Positions 56,789 through 63,836 of a DNA stretch of 63,836 bases are shown here, piece by piece. The notes beneath the pieces are model-generated. The model saw nothing but the letters and a program-made list of their open reading frames with translations. It was not told the DNA's origin and made no database searches. The DNA is taken from NCBI GenBank assembly GCA_002315975.1, contig DCIK01000006.1, positions 1 through 63,836 on the forward strand. Reading direction: 5' to 3'. Position numbers and translations under genes: made by a program. This DNA comes from Clostridiales bacterium UBA1728 (GTDB taxonomy: Bacteria; Bacillota; Clostridia; Oscillospirales; Oscillospiraceae). Numbering within the stretch: position 1 is the first letter of the stretch; every line of letters begins with the position of its first letter.

Positions 56789-57523
56789 TCAATATCGCAC
56801 TTCCCACAGTGTCAGCCCCTGGGGTGGGGCGGTGATGCCGGCGGCGGTGCGGTTTTTTGCCTCTAAAATCGCGCCCATGCTCCCTGCGCTGCGTTTGCCC
56901 TGTCCCACCTCCACCAGTGTGCCGGTGAGGATGCGCACCATGTTGTACAGGAAGCCGTCGCCGGTGAAGCGGAGCCACAGCTCCTTGTCCCGGCGCTCAA
57001 GCTCGATGGCGGTGACGGTGCGGACTGCGCTCTTATTGCTCTTCCCGGTTCGGAAGGAGCTGAAGTCATGCTTCCCGCAGAGCTGGGCGGCGGCGCTCTC
57101 CATGGCGGCGATGTCCAGCCGATCCGGCAGCACCCAGACCCAGCGGCGCCGGAAAACGCAGGGGGTTTCGCTGTTCCAGATGCGGTAGACATAGGTTTTT
57201 TCTTTGGCGCTGAGTCGGGCGTGAAAACGCATATCGGCCTCCTGTAGCGACAGCGCCCCGATGTCCTCAGGGAGATACTGCCGGAGAGCAGAGAGAATTT
57301 CCTCCGCGCTCATCTCCGAGGCGGTTTTGAAGGAGGCCTGCTGTGCGCGGGCATGAACCCCCGCGTCCGTCCTCCCGCTGCCGTGGAGCTCGATATCCTC
57401 GCCGAGGATGCGGGAGAGGGTGCTGCCGACCTTCTCCTCGATGGAGCCGGATGTGTTGCCCTGCCGCTGCCAGCCCCGGTAGCGGGTACCCTCATAGGCG
57501 AGGGTAAGGCGGTAATTGGTCAT
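56789..57523 (-). CDS. truA: tRNA pseudouridine(38-40) synthase
   Basis: This 244-aa protein has the TruA hallmarks: LAYEGTRYRGWQRQ, ELHGSGRTDAGVHARAQ with the catalytic Asp, the RFHARLSAKEKTYVYRI strand and FLYNMVRILTGTLVEVG. It converts uridines 38-40 in the anticodon arm to pseudouridine. The start at 57523 overlaps the NUDIX gene stop by four bases (translational coupling). Confidence 0.96.
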   Translation of the reverse strand: MTNYRLTLAYEGTRYRGWQRQGNTSGSIEEKVGSTLSRILGEDIELHGSGRTDAGVHARAQQASFKTASEMSAEEILSALRQYLPEDIGALSLQEADMRFHARLSAKEKTYVYRIWNSETPCVFRRRWVWVLPDRLDIAAMESAAAQLCGKHDFSSFRTGKSNKSAVRTVTAIELERRDKELWLRFTGDGFLYNMVRILTGTLVEVGQGKRSAGSMGAILEAKNRTAAGITAPPQGLTLWEVRY

Positions 57524-57984
57524 AGCTTTTCTCCGTTGAGCACGGCGCTCGTAAGCGTATCGCCGCTGTAGGTGAGCTTCAGGGAAAAGAAGGGGGCATC
57601 GTCCTCCAGAAGCTGCAGGAAGATTCTGTCGCCCTCCCACAGCGTAAGCTCCCGGAGGCGCTGCTTCGCAATCCACGCCAGCTCGCCCTCACTGCACTCC
57701 TGCTGCTTTCCCGTCCAGTCGGTAACGGTGAAGAGGTGCATATACTCGGTCTCGGCGCAGTCAGATACAAAGGTCACCAGTCCCCGATAGCGCCACGCCG
57801 TGGCGGTAAAGCCGGTTTCCTCGAAAATCTCCCGGCGCATACAGTCCTCGGGGCTTTCGTCCCGCTCGAACTTGCCGCCCACGCCCAGCCATTTGTCGCG
57901 GTTGATGTCGTTTTCCTTTTTGGTGCGGTGGAGCATGAGATACTGCCCGTCCCGCTCTAAATAACAGAGGGAAGTGAGTTTCAT
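57520..57984 (-). CDS. NUDIX hydrolase, MutT-like (8-oxo-dGTP diphosphatase type)
   Basis: This 154-aa protein carries the full NUDIX box GxFERDESPEDCMRREIFEETGF (residues about 42-64), with the REx2EE metal site. The MLHRTKK..INRDKWLGVGGK segment is typical of Firmicutes 8-oxo-dGTP diphosphatases. It cleans oxidised nucleotides from the pool. ATG 57984 follows GGCAGGAG; the longer upstream frame is repeat DNA. It forms an operon with truA. Confidence 0.9.
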   Translation of the reverse strand: MKLTSLCYLERDGQYLMLHRTKKENDINRDKWLGVGGKFERDESPEDCMRREIFEETGFTATAWRYRGLVTFVSDCAETEYMHLFTVTDWTGKQQECSEGELAWIAKQRLRELTLWEGDRIFLQLLEDDAPFFSLKLTYSGDTLTSAVLNGEKL

Positions 57985-57993
57985 GTGTTCTCC

Positions 57994-58113
57994 TGCCTCG
58001 CAGAGTTCGCGCCAAAGGGCGCGAAAAAATACAATCATTATGAAGGGAGCTTTGCCCACTTCATAATACCCTGAGGCACGCTCTATTGGCGTGCCCTCGC
58101 ATCGGTTGGGGCG
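57994..58113 (+). repeat. Covarying-hairpin element, partial copy G
   Basis: It keeps GCCTCGCAGAG, then TTCGCGCC/GGGCGCGAA, TATGAAGGGAGC/CCCACTTCATA and GGCACGC/GCGTGCC, then breaks off after CCCTCGCATCGG, where a different repeat begins. Its stems differ in sequence from every other copy yet still pair. Confidence 0.8.
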
Positions 58114-58117
58114 GTGC

Positions 58118-58335
58118 AGCCTCTCGGCTCCCCTGTCGGCGCAGCCGATGGGGGAGCTGTCGCCGCAGGCGACTGAGGGGGCTTTCTCCGTTTTCCCCCC
58201 CTCAGTCAGCGGCGGAGCCGCTGCCAGCTCCCCCATTCCCTGCGGGAACAGGGGAGCCAAGGGCGATAGTCTCCCGATTGAGGGTCTTACAGAACCCCAT
58301 TCCCTGCGGGAACAGGGGAGCCGAGAGTTCTCCGT
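58118..58335. repeat. GGCTCCCCTG palindromic repeats
   Basis: Several inverted units of CTCGGCTCCCCTG and CAGGGGAGCC with GGGGGAGCTGTCGCC / AGCTCCCCCATTCCCTG arms. The last unit recurs as CCCATTCCCTGCGGGAACAG at 58237 and 58301. No gene in this gap. Confidence 0.75.
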
Positions 58336-58357
58336 TTCTTTGTGGTACGAAGGCGCG

Positions 58358-60613
58358 TCAGCGCCTTTTCCCGCCGTAGCTGAAGCCCTTGGCGGTCTTG
58401 CGGAAGCAGCTCTGGCAGAGGCGGCCCTTGTAGTGCAGGGGCAGCGCCGCGCCGCACTGGGCGCAGAAGCGGATATTATTCCGCAGGTTGTGCAGCAGAA
58501 TCTGGTTGATCCAGTCGGCCACCTGCTCCCGCTCCTCGTGGAGAGCCTCCTCGTCCACCTCGGTGCCGAAGGCCTTGGCGAAGGAGAAGTACAAATCTAA
58601 CTTCCGGCAGTGCCCCTCCAGCTCGGGGAGAGTATAGCTGCCGGCGTTGCGCTCGGGGAGCCGGGGCTGCTCGGGATTTTCCTGCCGCGCCCAGGTGGTG
58701 AGAAAGGCGTTGAAGAGCTTCTGCAGCTCCGGATCGGTTTCGTCAAAGGGGATGTTGGCGGCTCGCAGCTCCAGCTCCCGGCCCAGAGTAAAGCCGTCCT
58801 CCCGAAGCCTGGAAATGACCTTGATATAGCGGGAGATGTCCAGCTTCACATAGGGCTCCACGGTGGGCAGACGGTTCCACTCCTCCAGCACCTGCAGCAG
58901 ATCGAAGTCCACCTGCAGCACCAGCTCGGAGAAGCCCACCACCGCCTGCTGTATGGGCGGTACGGCCTCCTCCAGTCCGGCGCGGATGAGCTCCAGGTCG
59001 TCGGTGGCACCCACGTAGCCCTTGTCGTACATACCGTAGCGGCCTGCCCGACCGGCAATCTGCTTGATCTCGGCGGCGGTCAGGTCCCGAACCTCGTGCC
59101 CGTCGAACTTCCGGGTCTCGGTGAAGATGATGCGGCGGATGGGCAGATTCAGCCCCATGCCGATGGCATCGGTGGACACCACATAGCGGCTCTGCCCTTC
59201 TAAGAAGCCCTCCATCTGCTTGCGGCGGGTGGCATAGGGCAGCGCGCCGTAGATAATGGCGGGCTTTTTGCCGTGGGAGCGCAGATCCTCGGCAATGGAG
59301 AGCACGCCGATTTTGGAAAAGGTGATGAGCGCGTCTCCCGGCTCCACCTGTGTATAGTCTACCGTATGCCGCATACAGACCAGCGGGGCCTTGCGCTCGT
59401 GGTGGATGATCTCATAGCTGTCCCCACAGGCGGTGATGAGCCGCAGGAGGATGTTTTCCGCCTCCGGTGCGGCGCAGAGGTGAATTTCAGGAGCCAACAC
59501 GCCCAGAATGGCGCGGCTCCAGGCGTAGCCCCGCTCCCTGTCGGCAATCATCTGACACTCGTCGATGACGGCCACATCCCAGTAGCGTTTCATGTCCAGC
59601 TTTTCGCAGGTGGCGGCCACATGGGTGTCGCCCTCCTCCCAGTCCTCCTCCTCGCCGGTGGTCAGGGAGCAGAGCACATGGGCGTCCAGCAGGGTCTCCT
59701 GTGCCTCCAGCGCCAGGAGACGCAGGGGCGCCAGATACACACCGCTGTCCACCTGCATGAGCCGCTGAAAGCCCGCGTAGGTCTTGCCGGTGTTGGTGCC
59801 GCCGATGTGCAGGATGAAGTGCCGCGCCATCTGCCGCGCCTCCGGGTACTCATCCTTGGGGTTCAGGGCGATGAGCATGGAAAGGTCGGTGCGGATGGCC
59901 TTGGGCACATAGAACACGGAATAGATCCAGCTGAGAGGATGGTTCATCAGCTCCCGGGCAGGGAAGCCCTCCGTCTCCAGCATTTTGTCGGCCTTGGCCT
60001 CCGGCTGGGCGAAAGTGAAGGCGCGGAGGGTTCGCTCGGCCACGGCACAGAGCACCGAGGCGTATTTCTCCCGGAACTCGTTCACTTTCCGCTCATAGCC
60101 GTTCTGCGCCGCCCACACAAGGGCAGCGCCCAGACGGCGCAAAGTCGCGGGGATGTTTTCCCCGGCCCGCTCCTGATCCAGCGCCAGAAAGGCGCTCAGG
60201 TAGCTGATGGCCTGACCTGCGCTCCGCCCCTGATTGGAGGGAACGGAGGGAAGCAGGGAGAGGATGCCCTCATGGTAATAGCCCGCCAGTCTGCCCACGG
60301 AATCCTCGGGCAGGGTCTGGGATGTCCATGCCGCCTGCAGAAACGCCGCTGCCTCGTCCAGCTGCTGCTGCCACTGGGCGGATACGGCCTTTTTGCTCTT
60401 GAGCTCCTCGGCCCGCTCCTGACGGTTTTTCTCGGCCACGGCGGTGAACTTCTCGTTCTTCTCCGCCGCCAGCACGGTCTCCTTCTCCCAGCATTTGGTG
60501 CTGCGGCCGGAGAAATGGCGGTACTGGGGCTTAGGCAGCAGCTCCCGCATAAGCTCTCGGCTCCAGCCCCGGGAGAGGAGGGTTCCCGCCGTCCAAAGAT
60601 TCGATTTTCCCAC
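58358..60613 (-). CDS. SUV3-like DExH helicase
   Basis: This 751-aa protein has an N-terminal helical region (about 1-245) and a superfamily 2 helicase core: Walker A HIGGTNTGKTYAG, motif II DECQMIAD, motif III region, VVSTDAIGMGLNLPIRRIIF and QIAGRAGRYG (motifs V and VI). A SUV3-type C-terminal domain follows, then a four-Cys zinc ribbon (CAQCGAALPLHYKGRLCQSC) at the end. SUV3 is known as an RNA helicase that works with exoribonuclease in mitochondria and alphaproteobacteria. GTG 60613 is chosen for the AAGGAGG just upstream. Confidence 0.88.
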   Translation of the reverse strand: MGKSNLWTAGTLLSRGWSRELMRELLPKPQYRHFSGRSTKCWEKETVLAAEKNEKFTAVAEKNRQERAEELKSKKAVSAQWQQQLDEAAAFLQAAWTSQTLPEDSVGRLAGYYHEGILSLLPSVPSNQGRSAGQAISYLSAFLALDQERAGENIPATLRRLGAALVWAAQNGYERKVNEFREKYASVLCAVAERTLRAFTFAQPEAKADKMLETEGFPARELMNHPLSWIYSVFYVPKAIRTDLSMLIALNPKDEYPEARQMARHFILHIGGTNTGKTYAGFQRLMQVDSGVYLAPLRLLALEAQETLLDAHVLCSLTTGEEEDWEEGDTHVAATCEKLDMKRYWDVAVIDECQMIADRERGYAWSRAILGVLAPEIHLCAAPEAENILLRLITACGDSYEIIHHERKAPLVCMRHTVDYTQVEPGDALITFSKIGVLSIAEDLRSHGKKPAIIYGALPYATRRKQMEGFLEGQSRYVVSTDAIGMGLNLPIRRIIFTETRKFDGHEVRDLTAAEIKQIAGRAGRYGMYDKGYVGATDDLELIRAGLEEAVPPIQQAVVGFSELVLQVDFDLLQVLEEWNRLPTVEPYVKLDISRYIKVISRLREDGFTLGRELELRAANIPFDETDPELQKLFNAFLTTWARQENPEQPRLPERNAGSYTLPELEGHCRKLDLYFSFAKAFGTEVDEEALHEEREQVADWINQILLHNLRNNIRFCAQCGAALPLHYKGRLCQSCFRKTAKGFSYGGKRR

Positions 60614-60642
60614 GGGCTGCCTCCTTACTGCATTGCGCGCAA

Positions 60643-60820
60643 GGAGGCTGTCAGAAATTGACAGCCTCGTTGATTTCAATCATTTACAAACGGGCTTCGC
60701 CCGTTTGTAAATACCCTGAGACAGCGGCAATAGCCGCTGTCCTCACGCCGATCAAGGCGGCTTCGCCGCCGCGATAAGCGTGAGTCGCTCGACAGGTACG
60801 GCAAAGCCGTACCTGTCGAA
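60643..60820 (+). repeat. Covarying-hairpin element, divergent copy H
   Basis: Hairpins are GAGGCTGTCA/TGACAGCCTC, TTTACAAACGGGC/GCCCGTTTGTAAA, ACAGCGGC/GCCGCTGT, CTCACGC/GCGTGAG enclosing GGCGGC/GCCGCC, and a terminal TCGACAGGTACGGC/GCCGTACCTGTCGA. Linker bases such as ATACCCTGAG and GATCAAGGCGGCTTCGCCGC match the other copies, while all variable stems have changed on both arms. Confidence 0.83.
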
Positions 60821-60823
60821 TTA

Positions 60824-62068
60824 TTATCCGCCCCAGACGGAGTAATCAGAATAATACTGGGTGGGGTCGGTGGTGGTGCCGTTGGTGCGGACCTCGTAAT
60901 GGAGGTGGTTGCCGGTGGATACGCCGGTGGAACCTGCACCGCCCAGCTGCTCACCCTGAGACACGGTCTGACCTACGCTCACATCCACAGAGGATAAGTG
61001 GGCGTAGACCGTCTGGACGCCGTTGCCGTGATCCACGATCACGCAGTTGCCATAGCCGCCCAGATTGCCGGCGCTGATGACCGTGCCGCCGGCAGCGGAA
61101 ACCACGGAATCGCCCTCATTGGCGTTTATGTCCAGACCCTGATGGTTGGTGCTGGCGCCGGCGGTGGGCTGGGCGCGGTTGCCGTACTGGGAGGTGACCA
61201 GACTGCTGGAGGGCAGCGGCCAGATCAGATCGCCCGTGGAGACCACGCCCGTACCCGTGGAGGCGGAAACGCCGGAGGTGGTCGTACCGCCGGCAGTGCG
61301 TTGGGCGGCATACTGGGCCTGCAGAGCCACGATCATGCTCTGGATCTCCGCGTCCGTTTCGTTCAGCGCCGCATCAATGGCGGCATACTCCGCCTCGGCA
61401 TTGGCGCTGTCCTCGCTGAGACTTTCCATCAGCGCCTGGGCGGCGGCAATCTGCTCGTCCAGATAGTCCTGCTTGGCAGAGAGCTCCGACTGGATGCCAT
61501 GCTGCTGCTCTAAAAGAAGCGTGTACTCCTCGGCAATCTCAGCGCGGTTCTCCCGGGCGAGACGGTAGCTCTCCTGTAGCTCTTTATCGTAGCGGGTAAT
61601 ATCGGAGATGTCGGCGATGCGGCCCAGCAGCTCCGAAAGGCTGGCGCTCTCCAGCAGGACGCTGATGTAGCTCATGTCGGTGGTCTCCTCCATGGCGCGC
61701 ATACGGGTCTTGAGCTGCCGGGTCTGCTTTTCCTCGGCGTAAATAGCCTCGTTGAGCTCGGTGCTCTTCTCGCTGAGCATCTCGTTATAGAGCCTGATCT
61801 GCTCGTTGAGGAGGGAAATCTCCTGCCGGTTGGTAATGATGCACTGGTCCAGCGCCAGCTTGCGCACCGCGAAAAGCGCCGACTCCTCGGAGAGCTTTTC
61901 CATCAATGCGGCCTGCTCGGCGGCCTGCTCCGCAAGGGCATTGCGCCGGAGCTGGAGCTGATCAATGTCGTACTGCGAAACAGCCGCCGCGTTAATAGAG
62001 CACAGTACAAATGTACACAACACAAGCACAATAGCGCAGAATTTTTTATAAAGGTGTTTTGTTACCAT
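60824..62068 (-). CDS. M23 peptidoglycan hydrolase with coiled-coil (EnvC-like)
   Basis: This 414-aa secreted protein has a signal peptide (about 1-30, cut near AAA-V), a long coiled-coil (about 35-275) and a C-terminal M23 metallopeptidase domain. The zinc ligands are visible in NHQGLDIN (His, Asp) and HLHYEV (His). Family members cut peptide cross-links or activate amidases at division or during spore formation. ATG 62068 gives a proper signal peptide; a longer frame upstream crosses the promoter. Confidence 0.92.
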   Translation of the reverse strand: MVTKHLYKKFCAIVLVLCTFVLCSINAAAVSQYDIDQLQLRRNALAEQAAEQAALMEKLSEESALFAVRKLALDQCIITNRQEISLLNEQIRLYNEMLSEKSTELNEAIYAEEKQTRQLKTRMRAMEETTDMSYISVLLESASLSELLGRIADISDITRYDKELQESYRLARENRAEIAEEYTLLLEQQHGIQSELSAKQDYLDEQIAAAQALMESLSEDSANAEAEYAAIDAALNETDAEIQSMIVALQAQYAAQRTAGGTTTSGVSASTGTGVVSTGDLIWPLPSSSLVTSQYGNRAQPTAGASTNHQGLDINANEGDSVVSAAGGTVISAGNLGGYGNCVIVDHGNGVQTVYAHLSSVDVSVGQTVSQGEQLGGAGSTGVSTGNHLHYEVRTNGTTTDPTQYYSDYSVWGG

Positions 62069-62101
62069 GGTACCTTTCCTTCGTTGCATTTGGTAGGAGA
62101 T

Positions 62102-62130
62102 ATTATACTCTTTTTCCCCGAAAAGGTCAA
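62102..62130 (-). promoter_or_regulatory. Promoter of the M23 peptidase gene
   Basis: On the minus strand TTGACC (62130-62125), a 17-base spacer and TATAAT (62107-62102). Confidence 0.8.
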
Positions 62131-62240
62131 TGTGCGGAAGGGCTCGAACCCGATCGATTTCATACAATTTTTTAGAAACTGTCCGCAAGCTGACTACATA
62201 ATGTATGAACAAACTATGAAAATCCGGTGCGGATTGCGGA

Positions 62241-62269
62241 TTGTCATAGTTCGGTATGTGTACTATACT
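62241..62269 (+). promoter_or_regulatory. Promoter of the GPH transporter gene
   Basis: TTGTCA (62241-62246), a 17-base spacer and TATACT (62264-62269). Confidence 0.75.
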
Positions 62270-62332
62270 GTTCGCTGTTGTCATGCCTGTTGCGCATGAT
62301 ACAAGGGAAAAATGAGAAAGGAAATCCTAACA

Positions 62333-63772
62333 ATGGAAAACACCACCCCTGTCAGGCAGGAGCCTCTGAAGGCCAGTAACGGCCTCATCAACCTCTTTGC
62401 GCTGACCAACAGCTTCCAGTCCATGGCCATGCAGGTGCCCACTCTGTACCTGACCCTGTTCATGACCGACTACCTGCACATCTCCCCCGTGGCCATCGGC
62501 ACCGCCATGCTCATCGCCAAGAGCTTTGACTTCGTGGTCGCCCTCTTCGCCGGCATCATCATTGAGAAGGTCAATATGAAGCACGGCAAGTACCTCAGCT
62601 GGCTCCGTCTCCTGACCGTCACCGTGTTCTTCGGCAACAGCGTCCAGATGCTGGACACCACCTCCTTCATCTCCAGCCCCACCGCCCGTCTGGTGGTTGT
62701 GTGCGTGTTCTACATCATGTTCCACTCCTCCATGAACTTCAATGCCACTGCCCGCGCCGCCATGATCCCCAAGATGGCCGGTGCCGATCAGGAAGTGCGT
62801 AAGAAGATCACCGCCCGTCAGGCTCAGCTCCGCGCTGCCACCTCCATCATCTCCTCTGCCATCACCCTGCCCTGCGTGCAGTTCGTGCAGAAGGTCACCG
62901 GCAGCGAGTCCGCCGGCTACTTCATCGTTGCCGTTATCTTCGGTCTCTGCTACGTGGTCTGCAACGTTGCCTTCATCAAGGGCGCTACCCCCCTGGATCC
63001 TCCCTCTGCCCCCGGCTCCAAGCGCAAGGCCTCTCCCACCTTCAAGCAGATGGTCGCCTCCATCGGCAACAACAAGCAGATGCTCATCCTCTTCCTGGCC
63101 TTCACCATCTCCGGTATCGGCAACCAGGTTTCTTCCGGCGTGACCACCTACTTCTTCCGCTGCACCGGCATCTTCTCCTCCTACACCATCGTTCTGACCT
63201 CCCGCTCCATCGCCTCCTTCCTGGCCACCCTCGTGGCTCCCGCCATCGCCAAGAAGCTGGGCAAGAAGCGCGCTCTGGTGGCCTCCTGGCTGCTGCGTGC
63301 AGGCGTTCTGGCCTTCACCTACTGCTTCGCCCTGAAGGCTGACGGCACTCCCAATCTGGCCGTTGTCATTGCCGCTCAGTGCCTGGGCACCGCCTCCATG
63401 AACCTCTACAGCATCTACATGACCATCTACTGGCTGGACTGCGGCGAGTATGGCTACGCCACCACCGGCATCGACAACCGTACCATGGCCGTTACCGTCA
63501 TGAACTGGCCCACCAAGATTTCCATGGCTCTGGGCGGCTCTCTGGTCGGCTACGGTCTGGCCTGGGCCGGCTACAACGCCCCCGACAAGGCCGCCGGCAC
63601 CGCCGCTTACTTCTCCAACATGAACCGCTACATGATGATCTGGCAGCTGGTTCCCGCCGTGACGCTGGTGCTCTCCGCCGTTGTCATCATGATCGGCTAC
63701 AAGCTCACCGACGAAGAGGCTGCCCGCTACGCCAAGGAAAATGCCGAGCGCGAGGCTGCCGCAAGAGCCTGA
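62333..63772 (+). CDS. MFS/GPH-family sugar:cation symporter
   Basis: The protein (479 aa from ATG 62333; seven more from 62312) has about twelve membrane helices and the glycoside-pentoside-hexuronide pattern: MTDYLHISPVAIGTAMLIAK, then DFVVALFAGIIIEK with the early Asp, and GKYLSWLRLLTV in the loop after helix 2. GPH proteins import disaccharides, pentosides or glucuronides with Na+ or H+. I prefer 62333 for the AAAGGA upstream. Codons are highly biased, suggesting strong expression. Nothing recognisable follows to the window end except a weak hairpin near 63790. Confidence 0.85.
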   Translation: MENTTPVRQEPLKASNGLINLFALTNSFQSMAMQVPTLYLTLFMTDYLHISPVAIGTAMLIAKSFDFVVALFAGIIIEKVNMKHGKYLSWLRLLTVTVFFGNSVQMLDTTSFISSPTARLVVVCVFYIMFHSSMNFNATARAAMIPKMAGADQEVRKKITARQAQLRAATSIISSAITLPCVQFVQKVTGSESAGYFIVAVIFGLCYVVCNVAFIKGATPLDPPSAPGSKRKASPTFKQMVASIGNNKQMLILFLAFTISGIGNQVSSGVTTYFFRCTGIFSSYTIVLTSRSIASFLATLVAPAIAKKLGKKRALVASWLLRAGVLAFTYCFALKADGTPNLAVVIAAQCLGTASMNLYSIYMTIYWLDCGEYGYATTGIDNRTMAVTVMNWPTKISMALGGSLVGYGLAWAGYNAPDKAAGTAAYFSNMNRYMMIWQLVPAVTLVLSAVVIMIGYKLTDEEAARYAKENAEREAAARA

Positions 63773-63836
63773 CGCTTGTCCAATGCAATAAAAAAACCAT
63801 CCGGAATGCCCGGTGTTCTTAAGGACAGTAGTTCAA

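Overview
The window looks like a chromosomal segment of a fairly GC-rich, spore-forming Clostridia bacterium, most like gut Oscillospiraceae/Ruminococcaceae. The evidence is SpoVT, a phenylalanine T-box ahead of pheS-pheT, IreB, an alr-mazF pair, many Firmicutes-type lipoproteins and a dense load of intergenic palindromic repeats. No phylogenetic marker search was possible, so this placement is an inference.

Layout. Bases 1-5155 form an AT-richer island: a LexA/CI-type repressor, a small Cro/C1 regulator, a 57-aa ORF, then a Sau3AI-like restriction-modification cassette (5mC methyltransferase, Sau3AI/MutH-type endonuclease, Vsr repair nuclease). It abuts the 3' side of an initiator tRNA-fMet gene. 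From 5.2 to 12 kb: SpoVT, a class-I glutamine-amidotransferase-like hydrolase, an EAL protein with a degenerate GGDEF, an alpha/beta hydrolase and a hydantoinase/oxoprolinase-like protein. At 12.2-12.95 kb lies a tandem duplication that I read as two type I toxin-antitoxin modules. From 13 to 21 kb: a HerA-like ATPase (DUF853) and a sugar locus (isomerase/epimerase, Gfo/Idh/MocA dehydrogenase, complete ABC importer). From 21.7 to 41.8 kb: nitroreductase, two multi-pass glycosyltransferase-type proteins, an arylamine N-acetyltransferase followed by a small C2H2 zinc-finger peptide, an XRE regulator, an M24 peptidase, a frameshifted symporter, a stand-alone CARF-nuclease (Card1/Can2-like), a DUF4012 protein, a polyprenyl-phosphate sugar transferase, an aldehyde dehydrogenase and a tyrosine-phosphatase lipoprotein. 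From 42 to 63.8 kb, mostly housekeeping: ZIP transporter, rsmI/trmN6-like methyltransferases, mazF-alr, T-box-pheS-pheT, ireB, glycosyltransferase, pyridoxal-type kinase, truA-NUDIX, SUV3-like helicase, M23 peptidase and a GPH/MFS transporter.

The most unusual content is between the genes. Nine copies (four complete, five partial) of a roughly 226-bp element have near-identical single-strand segments but stems that differ from copy to copy with both arms changing together. The four complete copies have terminal inverted repeats and target-site-duplication-like flanks. All four sit in sense orientation directly upstream of a gene's ribosome-binding site. One of them separates the Card1-like gene from its promoter and has duplicated the -10 box. 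The other strong candidates for something undescribed are the tandem type I toxin-antitoxin locus encoding a 31-aa membrane peptide, and the double-glycine-leader/C2H2 zinc-finger peptide.
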